In this document: positions 11,601-22,638 of the stretch, piece by piece
How the letters are laid out: the number at the start of each line of letters is the position of its first letter
Position numbering within the stretch: the stretch's first letter is position 1
Source of the DNA: Clitoria ternatea
Taxonomy: Eukaryota; Streptophyta; Magnoliopsida; Fabales; Fabaceae
Direction: 5' to 3'
Length of the DNA: 64,000 nt
NCBI GenBank assembly: GCA_037962975.1
Contig: CM075672.1
Coordinates: forward strand, 58,970,501-59,034,500
The notes under the pieces: model-generated
What the model saw: only the letters and a program-made list of their open reading frames with translations
Told to the model about the DNA's origin: nothing
The model's database searches: none
Position numbers and translations under genes: made by a program

Positions 11601-11883
11601 TTGATCCGGACTATAATTCCGAGTTAGGCATTCTTCTCACACCGGTTAGTCCAAGACCACACCGGGCATACTGGATAAGCATCAGTTACAAGACAGTACG
11701 CCTTTGACCGTTCTCCCATGTACAACCGATCTTCAACACCGTTTGGTCCTCACATCTGAGACCGGTCTGACACCAGATTTCTTGACCCCGGTTCAGGCGG
11801 ATCAAATATTAAATAAATCTCTAAAACATTTGCTAATATTTTCCACTCTTTATAATCTTTATTAAAATACCAGGAATGTTATA
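8681..11883 (-). repeat. E1 5' LTR
   Basis: The 3203-bp promoter-side LTR. It matches the other LTR throughout but lacks 65 bp present at 3546-3610 there. It also carries the GAA tract (9071-9101), the 23-bp array (from about 10057 to 10203), and the CGACTT hairpin cluster (10308-10417). The right end reads TGTTATA instead of TGTTACA. Confidence 0.95.
11342..11351 (-). promoter_or_regulatory. E1 LTR TATA box
   Basis: Minus strand reads GTATAAAAGGA, followed about 25 bases on by a CT-rich stretch (CTCTCTCTCC) suited to a transcription start. The 3' LTR copy is at 3392-3401. This places U3 at only about 540 bp and leaves some 2.6 kb as R-U5. Confidence 0.65.
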
Positions 11884-11989
11884 ATTATTGGTTATCAATT
11901 TGTCAATGTATACATTTTTTATTCTTGATTTTGATTTTTAATTAATTAGAACATCCTTTAGAGATTAATTAGTGCTACCAAGTGGCCTC
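11884..11989. other. Flank continuing from 1-732
   Basis: After the second ATTAT duplication the sequence continues the region left of E1. I see no feature in it before similarity to the X right LTR begins at about 11990. Confidence 0.6.
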
Positions 11990-12654
11990 AATACTCGAGG
12001 GGAGAAAGGAGGTGGGTTTACCAAACATTTGAAACCGCTCGACGATCGTCGCCGATAGCTCCCGCACCTAGGAAAACACAACATGCAACAACCATTAGAA
12101 CAGAGGGGGTCACGGTTTTTGCCTCTAAAAATAGAGGAAAATTGCCACAAAATTCAAGGGTACAAACTGATTTTAACAAAAAGAAAAGAATGGACAAGAT
12201 TCAAGGGCCAAAGTTTCAAAACCTTACCTTGTTCTCCTTTAATGGTTCACGGTCAAGAATGGCCAAGGCAAGATTGGCTGCATAATTTGAAGATGCTAGA
12301 TGATACGAAATAAAATATAGGGGGTTGTGTTGGTGAGGGTTGTCACGGTTGCAAGAGAAGGGGGAGAAGGAATTTTTTGAAGAGTGATGTTTGGAGGTGG
12401 AGGTGTCGTGAGGAGAAGAAAAGTTGTGGTGGTTATTTGGGCAGTGGAGGGTGGCAGAGAGAACAAGGATTATGGTGGCTAAAAAATTAAAATTACAAAG
12501 AAGAGGAGTAGCTAGTGTTGGCTGAGAGAGAGATGGAAGAAACTTAGTGGAAGTGGTAAGGTAAAATGCATAATTGAATGTAGGTGAATGTTATAAATTG
12601 GCATGAAAATTTTAATTTATGGAACAAGGGGAAGGGGGTTGATTGGATGGTGTA
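11990..12654 (-). repeat. X left LTR, first part
   Basis: From about 11990 this segment matches 28157-28666, beginning at GAGAAAGGAGGTGGG and running through the CGCTCGACGAT and CACCTAGGAAAACAC stretches. The two copies are clearly diverged, so X is older than its guests. The left end is truncated, since the LTR start seen at 24508 is absent. The segment is interrupted by E2 at 12654 and resumes at 22639. Open frames here have no recognisable product. Confidence 0.7.
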
Positions 12655-14238
12655 TGACGTGAATATTTTAACAGTCGTGGTTCCATCAAATTAGTACTTT
12701 AAAATTATTTAATGTAGTACTAGGTTGTCAACCTAGGTCGTTCTCTAAAGGATCAACATAAAAATTTAGGAAAAATCAAGTTTAAAATTAATTTTTACAA
12801 ACAGAATTTTAACAAACATACAAATACAATTGGGGGGTTTGATTGATTTTGTTGTCACAATTAAAATTAAAACAAAGTAAATATAGGATTTAAAACAATA
12901 AATAACAAGCGATTGATTTTCTTGGAGTATTGTAAATAAATTTATCCTTGGTTCACTAAAGATAATTTGTATACTTTCATTACTGTTAATTTCTTAGCTC
13001 AATTTGAATTAATCAACTAAGCGTCTTTTTCAATTCATAATTCCTTTACTTTCATTTAAAAATGAATATTTTAATCAAGCATCCTAATTAAGCAAAAGGA
13101 GTCAAGATCGTAAAATCTAGGAATTATTGAGCATATGTAAAAACATCGCCTACATACATAATCTATTCTCATATTATGGAATTAAGCAAACCATAATTAT
13201 TAAAAGTGATTATGAAAATATTCATTAAGCATGCATATTTCCTTAATCCATTCTAATTTAAAATCTTATTTTATTCCATTTGAATAATTAAACCGATTAA
13301 GCATACAAATTTAATTAAACAGAATGGAATTAAATAAGCAGAGTAAGATTATGAAGAAATAAACAATAATAAAAGCATACTATATTAAAAATAATGACCT
13401 CAAAATTACATTACAATATTCTCCAAGAAAATCAATCTAGGGGTTTTAGTCCTCCATAATTAAAACAAACTGAAAATAAAAAGAACCTAACCCGGAAATG
13501 AAGAACTGAAGGAAGAAGAAATAGAAACAGAGAAGAACGAAGGAAGAATTGTTGTCTGAAGGAATTGATGTGTTGATACAATGCAATGCTTAAACCCTCT
13601 CATGGTGCCTATTTATAGGAATCCAAAAGCAAGCTAATCCATAAACAATTGTAATGGAGGGTGCACTCTTTAATTAACAAGTCCATTGTGCTCCATTATC
13701 AACTTCAGTGCTCCATTATCAGTGTTTAGTGCCTTGCCCACCATCCAGAAGCTCGAAAACGTTATCCTGGGCCAATAATTCACTCATGAATCGATTCAAA
13801 AATGAAATGAATCGATTCATGCTTTCCAAATGCAATTCTGGCCTAAAAATTAACATGTGAATCGATTCAATGGAGGGAAGAATTGATTCAACCATTTAAA
13901 ACCCGAATGAATCAATTCAAAGTGCTGGTGAATCGATTCAAGCTTTAAAAATTCACATCCTGGGTGCATTAAACCGTGTGAATCGATTCAAGTGGGGGAT
14001 GAATCGATTCATCCACCTGATTCTCCATTCTTTGTGTATTTTTCCACCCTTTTTGAGATCCTTTTGCATATTCCTTGATTCCTTTGATCCTTAGGCACTT
14101 TGATCTTCATTTTAAAAATCAAATATTAAATAAAGCTCAAATGATGAAAATGTGTTAAAATGCAATATATTACACACTAAGTGATGGCAAATTATACACA
14201 TTTAAAGTGAAGAATTAAAGATAAATCATGCATCATCA
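12655..14238 (-). repeat. E2 3' LTR
   Basis: The 1584-bp downstream LTR. U3 holds eight TGAATCGATTCA-like palindromes at 13787-14011. A TATA box (13610-13619, sense CTATAAATAG) follows about 170 bases downstream in the sense direction. Confidence 0.95.
13787..14011. repeat. TGAATCGATTCA palindrome array, E2 3' LTR
   Basis: Eight copies of a 12-bp palindrome in 225 bp, six of them perfect. The imperfect ones contain AGAATTGATTCA and TGAATCAATTCA. Spacing varies from about 14 to 70 bp and the spacers are unrelated. The array lies upstream of the TATA box in the sense direction, as an enhancer would. Confidence 0.9.
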
Positions 14239-15447
14239 AATACTCCCACACTTATTCTTTTGCACTCCCGGGCAAAATCAAAATAAAAACAAGTATCACA
14301 ATTTATTGAAAACATTAAGTTAAAAACAACACACAGAATTGGCATGAAATCTTAGGAATATATAAAAAAACAAGAGTTATTCAACATACAAGATACAGAG
14401 CATCAAGATATATATAAAAATCATTCAAACACTTAGGCATGTGAAAATTAAATTAAACTGAAAAGAAGATCATAAGTGATAGAACCTCACAAGATATACT
14501 CTCAACTCTCAAGTGTTTAAGGTTTGTGTATACTCTCTAAACATTTCCTGAAAAACAAACAGTCTAAAAATTTGGCAAGTTTCTCAATTCCACAATCAAC
14601 TTAAATGCATGTATAGATCAACAGGGCTTTGCAGGGTTGTAATGTGGCCAAAAATGGGTGGTAAAATTTTAGAATTTTTGGCAAGTACCAAAAAGAATAA
14701 GGAGCAAATAAGATAAGCATGAGGATATAACACTTTATGTTTCAATTTCTTTTGGTTGTAATCATCAAAATATTTCTTAAGGTAGGTATATTTTTGGTTT
14801 TTCATCCATGGCTTATTTGAGCTGCAACAAGGAAACAGTTAAATAGGCTCAAAATGGCTAGCAAGAGATAATTTATTCATGGTAGGCTTATATGGCTTAG
14901 TGGCTCAATTGAACAAAATGCCTGTATCATTTCTAATACATTCATATGAGTTTCAAGTATCATCAAGAAACAAGACAAAAATTAGGATGTAAGCTTTCAG
15001 GAATTAATCACACATGAAAGGATTAAGATGGTTTAAAGTGATCCATCAAATTTTAAGGCTCAAAAATCTCACAAGGTATAATTTTATCATATATGATCAT
15101 CTATCAATTATCATATCATTCTCATCATACTTAAATTTCTTGAGTTCAAATTATAACATATCTTTAAAGCTCATATCAGACATGAAAGAATTTACCTGTT
15201 ACTCATGCATATCTTAAAATTCCAATAAAATATGCCTTTTTAAAACAAAAACACACACAAAATCTTTTATTTTTAATTCCTTTTTTTTCTGAAAATAGTC
15301 ACACAAAATTAATCACACAACAACACAACAATATACAAGAATATTCCCACCCCCACACTTAAATCATACATTGTCCTCAATGTAAGACAGAGCATACAAA
15401 ATAGACAATATAATGAAAAAGTAAGAAGATGGGTAAGAAAAACTCCC
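14239..15447 (-). other. E2 region between pol and 3' LTR, with polypurine tract
   Basis: No env-like or other convincing frame. The 3' LTR is preceded on the minus strand by the purine-rich GTGTGGGAGTATT (14239-14252), the probable polypurine tract. A second purine tract, AAGTGTGGGGGTGGG (about 15347-15361), lies just after pol and follows a 7-bp stem-loop at 15367-15384. Confidence 0.75.
15367..15384. promoter_or_regulatory. E2 stem-loop by internal purine tract
   Basis: Plus strand TACATTG-TCCT-CAATGTA is a perfect 7-bp stem with a 4-base loop; the sense loop is AGGA. It lies just upstream of the purine tract at 15347-15361. E3 has a stem-loop with the same loop and different stem bases in the matching place. 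Confidence 0.75.
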
Positions 15448-16784
15448 TCAAGGGGGATCAAGAAGTGGTTCCCCCAAAGCATGTTCCTTCATTGTAACAT
15501 CCACAAGTGAAGGATTTTCATGAAATGGCTTCAAAAGTTTTCCATTAACCTTGAAGCTTTTATTGGAGTTTTCACTTTTTATTTCCACAGCTCCATGTGG
15601 AAATACATTAGTAACAATGAAAGGTCCTTCCCATTTGGAGCGTAATTTTTCGGCCGTCAGTTTCAACCAGGAATTAAACAGTAGCACTTTCTGTCCAGCA
15701 GTAAAATCCTTTCTAGCTATTGATCTATCATGGAATTTCTTTGTTTTCTCTTTATAGAACCTCGAGTTCTTATAAGCTGCCAAACGGATCTCATCAAGCT
15801 CATTCAGTTGTAATTTTCTTTCTTTACCTGCTTGATCAAGTGCTAAGTTGCAAGCTTTTACAGCCCAATAAGCACGATGCTCAATCTCCACTGGAAGATG
15901 ACATGCCTTACCAAAAACAATTCTATAGGGAGACATTCCTATAGGTGCCTTAAAATCTGTTCTATGTGCCCAAAGAGCATCATCCAGTTTCCTGCTCCAA
16001 TCCTTTTTATTAGGCTGTACTATCTTTTCCAGGATTCTTTTGATTTCTCTGTTAGAGACTTCTGCTTGTCCATTGGTTTGGGGGTGATATAGAGTTGAGA
16101 CTCTATGAACAACCCCATACTTCCTGAGCATAGCTTGCATGGTCCTGTTGCAGAAGTGTGTTCCTTGATCACTAATGATTGCTCTAGGATGCCAAACCTG
16201 TAAAGAATTTGAGATCTAACAAAATCCACAACAACTCGAGCATCATTAGTTCTGGTGGCTTTAGCTTCCACCCATTTAGAAACATAATCTACAGCCAATA
16301 AAATGTAAGTAAAACCAAAGGATGGAGGAAATAGACCCATAAAATCAATGCCCCAAACATCAAATACTTCACAAAACAACATAGGTTGCTGAGGCATCTG
16401 TTGTCTCCATGTGGTTGCATTACTAGCTCTTTGGCATTTCTCACAGGTGTTACAAATTCTCCATGCATCCTTAAAAATTATGGGCCAATATAAACCAAAA
16501 TCCAACACCTTCCTTGCTGTTCTTTATGGACCAAAATGTCCACCAACTGGTAAAGCATGGCAGAATCGAAGAACTGATTCTATTTCATGATCGGGAATGC
16601 ATCTTTGAATCACCTGATCATTACACAATTTCCACAAATACAGGTCATCCCAAATATAATACTTTGCATCACTTTTTAATTTTGAAATTTGGTTTCTGGA
16701 TGCACATGGTGGAAAAATAGAAGCAACAAGATAATTTACAATATTAGCAAACCAAGGTGTATCAAAAGAGTTAGAAATACTCAT
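15448..16784 (-). pseudogene. E2 integrase
   Basis: The zinc-binding region includes CHALPVGGHFGP and CNTCEKCQRA. The catalytic core shows D in VWGIDFMGLFPPS, D in the strand after RFG (frame-shifted), and E in NGQAEVSNREIKRILE. The C-terminal part includes RSKWEGPFIVTNVFPHGAVEI. A single-base loss near 16191 separates two frames in the middle of the core. A TAA (before RTARKV, near 16521) interrupts the N-terminal part. This would be the DNA-joining enzyme of E2, now inactive. Confidence 0.9.
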
Positions 16785-16802
16785 GAGGTGCTCATCGGGA
16801 AA

Positions 16803-17423
16803 TTAGTCCTGAATAGGTGCCGAATCAGGAGCATTCTCAATTCTGCTTAAATGGTCTGCCACAAGGTTTTGTGTTCCATTTCTGTCATGAATTTCCAAGT
16901 CAAACTCTTGGAGCAAAAGCATCCAACGAATTAATCTTGGCTTGGACTCACCTTTCTTCAACAAGTACTTCAGAGCTGCATGGTCAGTAAAGACAACTAC
17001 TCGAGAACTGAGTAGGTAAGATCTGAACTTATCTAATGCAAAAACAATGGCCAAGAGCTCTTTTTTAGTGGTGGTGTAATTTACCTGGGCAGCATCTAAA
17101 GTTTTAGATGCATAGTAGATGACCCTAGGCTGCTTGTCAATCTTTTGACCAAGGACGGCTCCTACTGCATAATTAGAGGTATCACACATCAACTCAAATG
17201 GGGCTGTCCAATCAGGTGCTTGAATTATTAGGGTTATGGTCAATGCTTGCTTGAGGCAATTAAAAGCCTCCTTACACTTTTCATCAAAATCAAATACCAC
17301 ATCCTTTTGAAGCAGACTGGATAGTGGCCTAGCCTTCTTGCTGAAATCCTTTATGAATCTTCTGTAGAATCCTGCATGGCCAAGAAAAGAACGAACCTCT
17401 CGAACACAAGAGGGGTAAGGCAA
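16803..17423 (-). pseudogene. E2 RNase H with end of reverse transcriptase
   Basis: Open for 206 codons. The start retains the RT connection (REVRSFLGHAGFYRRFIKDFS), then RNase H with CDTSNYAVGAVLGQ, TTKKELLAIVFALDKFRSYL, VFTDHAALKYLL and a C-terminal NLVADHLSRIEN. It is the best-preserved stretch of E2 pol. The frame differs by one from the upstream RT piece because of a base loss near 17771. Confidence 0.9.
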
Positions 17424-17429
17424 TTGTGA

Positions 17430-18300
17430 TATAACTTCTATCTTGGCAGGATCTACCTCAATTCCTTTCTTAGAGATTACATGCCCTAAAACTATTCCTT
17501 ATTTTACCATAAAATGACATTTTTCATAGTTCAAGACAAGGTTAGTTTCAATACATCTGTTTAAAACTTTATCCAAACTATCAAGGCATGCATTAAATGA
17601 AGATCCATAGACAGTAAAATCATCCATAAACACCTCTATGCAATTTTCAATGAAATCATGAAAAATACTTATCATGCATTTTTAGAAAGTTCTAGGAGCA
17701 TTGCATAGGCCAAATGACATTCTCCTATAAGCAAATGTGCCAAAAGGACAGGTGAATATGGTCTTTCTTGATCCTCAGGTGCAATGTGAATCTGAAAATA
17801 TCCAGAGAATCCATCAAGAAAATAGTAGTGAGACTTACCTACGAGACGCTCAAGCATTTGGTCAATGAAGGGTAAAGGAAAATGGTCCTTTTTTGTTGCC
17901 TGGTTTAGTCTCCTGTAATCAATACAGACTCTCTAACTATTTTGTACTCTAGTTAGGATCAACTCATCCTTTTCATTCTTCACAACTGTGATTCCTGTTT
18001 TTTTAGGAACCACTTGAATTGGACTCACCCATCGGCTATCAGAGATAGGATAAATGATTCCTGCTTGTAGAAGCTTGGTAATCTCCTTCTTAACCACATC
18101 AAGGATTACAGGGTTGAGTCTCCTCTGGGGCTGTCTTACTGCTTTAGTATTTTCCTCCAGAAATATTCTATGCATGCACATGGATGGGCTAATTCCAGGT
18201 ATGTCTACCAATGTCCATCCTATAGCCTTCTTATGTCTTTTCAATACCTGCAACAATTTTTCTTCTTGATTTTCATCAAGAGAAGTGGAAATTATCACCG
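17430..18300 (-). pseudogene. E2 reverse transcriptase
   Basis: RT landmarks are AGIIYPISDSRWVSPIQVVPKK, then CIDYRRLNQ after a stop, FIDQMLERLVGKSHYYFLDG and, in another frame, the active-site FMDDF near 17625. The stop at 17930-17932 fits TGG changed to TAG. A lost A near 17771 shifts the frame before the MPFG-equivalent motif. Further TAA codons (before KCM and before GIVLGH) are each one C-to-T change from CAA. Confidence 0.88.
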
Positions 18301-19252
18301 GGAGCTGTTCATTATCCCCTAAGTATACATACTTTAGGTTCTCAGGTAGGGGTTTCAATTCTAACTTGGGTACCTGCAAAATAGATGGAACTAACAAAGT
18401 AGATTTGGATTCCGCTATTTGCACCTCAAAAATTTTGTTAGAATTTTCTTGAAATCCTGCATTCAGCTCCTTATGGTTAACAGGTATATCTAAAGATTCT
18501 GAGTTAGAAATTATGTATTTATCAATTTCAGCACAAATATCACAACTTCTAGAATCATTGCATGCAAAACATTTGTTTGAATCATCCATGTATTCCAAAT
18601 CAACATTAGAAAAATGTTCAAAAACTAGTTCATCAATAATGTCAATTTGGAAAACAGAATGATTTTCAGATGGGTATTTTATGGCATCAAGAATATTAAA
18701 TTGAACTCTCGTGTCTCCAAATTCCATAGAGAGAGTTCCAGAATAAACATCTATTTTGGTTCGAGCTATTTTCAAAAATGGTCTTCCCAAAATGATAGGA
18801 ACAGGAATTTGAGGCATACCTTCTTCCATATCAAGTACGAAAAAGTCAGCAGGGAAAACAAGTTGTTCTACCTGAACCAAAACATCCTCTATAACTCCAG
18901 CAGGGTAAGCAGTGCTCCTATTGGCTAGCTGAATTACTACACCAGTAGGTTGTAAATTTTCAAGAGACAATCATTTGAAAACAGACATAGGCATAACATT
19001 TATTGAAGCTCCTAAATCTAACATGCAATTTTCAAATTTATTGTTGCCTATGATACAGGGTATAGAAAACATACCTGGATCTTTGCATTTCTCAGGAATA
19101 TTTGGAATTTCCTTACCAAGCAGTGCAGATACATTCCTTCCCATGCTTATCCTTTCATTCCCTTTTAGTTTCCTCTTGTGAGTACACAACTCCTTCAGAA
19201 ATTTGGCATACTTGGGAATTTGCTTGATTGCATCAAGAAGAGGTATATTCAC
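18301..19252 (-). pseudogene. E2 aspartic protease and linker
   Basis: The active site is CMLDLGASINVMPMSVF, followed by VIEDVLVQVEQLVFPADFFVLD and the second motif VPIILGRPFL typical of Athila protease. A long low-similarity linker containing a C-rich patch (CFACNDSRSCDICAE) leads to RT. A TGA between VFK and SLENLQ splits the domain. Protease is one frame off gag; the shift is near 19255. Confidence 0.85.
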
Positions 19253-20886
19253 TAAATTTCTTTGTCCACTTCTTCCATCTTCTTATTTGGAATTGCTTTT
19301 GGTGGGAAAGGAAGAGGGATATGAGGTGGAATTTGGGGTGGTTGTATCTCAGATTTGCTTAAAGAGGGTACACCATTCTCAACTATTTCAGGCTCAGTTG
19401 TTTGTTTTTCAGGTTCCTTGGGTATGGGTACTTTAAGGTTCTTACCTGATCTTAACTGAATTACACTCACATTTCTTGGATTTGCAGCTGGTTGAGATGG
19501 TAATTTGTCAGAGTTTTGAGATTGTAACTGGCTTAATGATGAAGCCAGTTGCCCAATTTGGTTGCTTAAACTCTGGATGGTAGCATCATTCCTCTGTTGA
19601 TACTCTAAGTTCTGTGTAGCCATTTGTTTCACCAGTTCTTCCAAAGAAGGGCCACTTATGGATTGTTGAGGTGTAGGTCTTTGGAAGGTTGGTGCATTGT
19701 TTTGAAATGGAGGTTGGGGATGGGGATTTTGTTGTTGGTTGCCTCATCTCAAATTTGGATGGTTCCTCAAACCTGGATTGTATCTGTTGGTGGAAAGGTC
19801 ATGGTTTTGTTGTTGTGGTGGTGGTGGAGGTCTATCATGGTAGATGTTAGCTGCATAGGCTTGGGGACTATTATTATCCTTTTCTTGTAGAGAAGGACAA
19901 CAATCAGTGGGGTGCTCTTGTGAAGAGCAAATGCCACATACTTTAGCAGTCATGGATTTTTGATTTACTGCCAATTGTGTGACCAGAGTAGTGAGAGCAT
20001 CAAGTTTGCTCTCTAATTTAATTCCAGATGAACTAGAATTGGAATCAAACATGGGTTTGAAAGAATCATTTCTCACACCAAATTTTTGAGAGTTAGATGC
20101 CATCTTCTCAATCAGGTTTCTTGCTTCAGCAGCAGTCATATCTCCTAAAGCTCCTCCACTTGCCGCATCAATCATGTTGCGATCAACGTGGTGTAGACCT
20201 TCATAGAAGTACTGAAGAAGAAGTTGTTCAGAAATTTGGTGGTGAGGGCAACTTGCACAGAGTTTTTTAAATCTCTCCCAATACTCATAAAGACTTTCTC
20301 CAGAGAGTTGCCTAATGCTAGATATGTCTTTACGGATTGCAGTGGTTCTAGAGACAGGAAAGAACTTTTCCAAGAACATTTTCTTTAAGTCATTCCAACT
20401 TGTGATTGATCTTGGAGCAAGGTAGTAAAACCAATCCTTAGCAACACCCTCTTAAGAATGAGGAAACGCTTTAAGATAGACATGGTCTTCTTGAACGTTT
20501 TGGGGTTTCATTGTGGAGCACACAATGTGGAATTCTTTGAGGTGTTTGTGCGGATCTTCACCCGCGAGACCATGAAACTTAGGCAACAAGTGTATAAGTC
20601 CGATCTTAAGAATAAAAGGGACATCCTCATCAGGATATTGAATATACAAACTTTCGTATGTGAATTCAGGTGCAGCTAGTTCTCTAAGAGTTCTTTCACG
20701 AGGTTCAGCCATATCAGAAAAACTAGCAGTAGTACTTTCAGCAGATTCAGAAAAGATACTATCACTATCAATATCAACAAAGTTATTATTAAATCTAGCT
20801 TCTCTAATTAACCTATGAAAAGTTCTATCAATTTCAGGATCAAATGAATATAAATGCTCAAAAGTTCTTCTAGTCATACATAGCAT
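19253..20886 (-). pseudogene. E2 Gag
   Basis: Athila-type Gag. The capsid region includes GLIHLLPKFHGLAGEDPHKHLKEF, DWFYYLAPRSITSWNDLKKMF, FPVSRTTAIRKDI and LLLQYFYEGL. A single CX2CX4HX4C knuckle, CGICSSQEHPTDCC, follows, then a P- and Q-rich tail and IQLRSGKNL before protease. Stops occur after AFPHS (near 20452) and after NHPNLR (near 19744); the second fits TGG changed to TGA. The first ATG at 20886 is taken as start, but a second ATG three codons on is equally possible. Confidence 0.88.
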
Positions 20887-21024
20887 ACAACAAGATATTT
20901 GATCATGAGCAATAGATCATAAGAATCCTAAATCATACAAAAGGAATAAAATAAAACAATTTTTTTTTCTCAATTTATACAAAAAAAATAATCTAAAACA
21001 AGAATTTTTCCTAAAGATCGTTGA

Positions 21025-21042
21025 TCCCCGGCTGCGGCGCCA
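21025..21042 (-). promoter_or_regulatory. E2 primer-binding site (tRNA-Asp type)
   Basis: Minus strand TGGCGCCGCAGCCGGGGA, five bases from the 5' LTR. It differs by two bases from the TGGCGCCGTTGCCGGGGA site common in Athila elements. Confidence 0.9.
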
Positions 21043-22001
21043 AAATTTGACGTGAATATTTTTACAGTCGTGGTTCCGTCAAATTAGTACATTAAAATTA
21101 GTTAATGTAGTACTAGGGTGTCAACCTAGGTCGTTCTTTCAAGGATCATCACAAAAATTTAGGAAAAATCAAGTTTAAAATTAATTTTTACAAACAGAAT
21201 TTTAACAAACATACAAATACAATTGGGGGGGTTTGATTGATTTTGTTGTCACAATTAAAATTAAAACAAAGTAAATATAGGATTTAAAACAATAAATAAC
21301 AAGCGATTGATTTTCTTGGAGTATTGTAAATAAATTTATCCTTGGTTCACTAAAGATAATTTGTATACTTTCATTACTGTTAATTTCTTAGCTCAATTTG
21401 AATTAATCAACTAAGCATCTTTTTCAATTCATAATTCCTTTATTTTCATTTAAAAATGAATATTTTAATCAAGCATCCTAATTAAGCAAAAGGAGTCAAG
21501 ATCGTAAAATCTAGGAATTATTGAGCATATGTAAAAACATCGCCTACATACATAATCTATTCCCATATTATGGAATTAAGCAAACCATAATTATTAAAAG
21601 TGATTATGAAAATATTCATTAAGCATGCATATTTCCTTAATCCATTCTAATTTAAAATCTTATTTTATTCCATTTGAATAATTAAACCGATTAAGCATAC
21701 AAATTTAATTAAACAGAATGGAATTAAATAAGCAGAGTAAGATTATGAAGAAATAAACAATAATAAAAGCATACTATATTAAAAATAATGACCTCAAAAT
21801 TACATTACAATATTCTCCAAGAAAATCAATCTAGGGGTTTTAGCCCTCCATAATTAAAACAAACTGAAAATAAAAAGAACCTAACCCGGAAATGAAGAAC
21901 TGAAGGAAGAAGAAATAGAAACAGAGAAGAACGAAGGAAGAATTATTGTCTGAAGGAATTGATGTGTTGATACAATGCAATGCTTAAACCTTCTCATGGT
22001 G

Positions 22002-22013
22002 CCTATTTATAGG
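22002..22013 (-). promoter_or_regulatory. E2 LTR TATA box
   Basis: Sense strand CCTATAAATAGG, itself nearly palindromic. The palindrome array starts about 170 bp upstream in the sense direction. Confidence 0.75.
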
Positions 22014-22181
22014 AATCCAAAAGCAAGCCAATGCCATAAACAATTGTAATGGAGGGTGCAGTCTTTAATTAACAAGTCCATTGTGCTCCATTATCAACTT
22101 CAGTGCTCCATTATCAGTGTTTAGTGCCTTGCCCACCATCCAGAAGCTCGAAAATGTTATCCTGGGCCAATAATTCACTCA

Positions 22182-22406
22182 TGAATCGATTCAAAAGTGA
22201 AATGAATCGATTCATGCTTTCCAAATGCAATTCTGGCCTAAAAATTAACGTGTGAATCGATTCAATGGAGGGAAGAATCGATTCAACCATTTCAAACCTG
22301 AATGAATCGATTCAAAGTGCTAGTGAATCAATTCAAGCTTCAAAAATTCACATCCTGGGTGCATTAAACCGTGTAAATCGATTCAAGTGGGGGATGAATC
22401 GATTCA
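22182..22406. repeat. TGAATCGATTCA palindrome array, E2 5' LTR
   Basis: Second copy of the array, eight units. Which units are imperfect differs from the other LTR, so decay has been independent since insertion. Confidence 0.9.
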
Positions 22407-22638
22407 TCCACCTGATTCTCCATTCTTTGTGTATTTTTCCACCCTTTTTGAGATCCTTTTGCATATTCCTTGATTCCTTTGATCCTTAGGCACTTTGATC
22501 TTCATTTTAAAAATCAAATATTAAATAAAGCTCAAATGATGAAAATGTGTTAAAATGCAATAGATTACACACTAAGTGATGGCAAATTATACACATTTAA
22601 AGTGAAGAATTAAAGATAAATCATGCATCATCAGTGTA

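Larger units (their letters stand above)
733..11883 (-). mobile_element. E1: complete Ty3/gypsy chromovirus, Tekay type, inactivated
   Basis: Two long LTRs (733-3998 and 8681-11883) enclose gag, protease, RT/RNase H, integrase and a chromodomain, all read on the minus strand. LTR ends are TGTAACA at the left and TGTTACA or its mutated form TGTTATA at the right. A 5-bp target duplication ATTAT sits at 728-732 and 11884-11888. The primer site matches initiator tRNA-Met and a G-rich polypurine tract abuts the 3' LTR. The pol order with integrase last and a C-terminal chromodomain defines a chromovirus; long LTRs and the terminal stem-loop suggest Tekay. About a dozen in-frame stops and one single-base deletion make it non-functional. 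The LTRs differ by roughly one to three bases per 60, plus a 65-bp deletion. Confidence 0.95.
12655..22633 (-). mobile_element. E2: Athila-clade Ty3/gypsy element without env-like gene
   Basis: LTRs of 1584 bp (12655-14238) and 1586 bp (21048-22633) begin TGACGTG and end ATCATCA. The target duplication is GTGTA at 12650-12654 and 22634-22638. The primer site fits tRNA-Asp, as usual in Athila. The gag-pol order and the protease-linker region (VIQLANRSTAYPAGVIEDVL) are Athila-like. Between pol and the 3' LTR there are about 1.2 kb with no env-like frame. Coding sequence is broken by several stops and at least three frameshifts. The two LTRs are closely similar, so insertion is fairly recent relative to X. 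Confidence 0.95.
21048..22633 (-). repeat. E2 5' LTR
   Basis: The 1586-bp promoter-side LTR, differing from its partner by scattered point changes. It carries its own eight-copy palindrome array at 22182-22406. Confidence 0.95.

Noticed and set aside
13787..14011. CRISPR-like array
   Set aside because: Repeats are 12-bp palindromes with irregular spacers inside a plant retrotransposon LTR, with no cas genes.
14239..15350. An env-like gene in E2
   Set aside because: No frame with Athila env-like wording is visible between pol and the 3' LTR.
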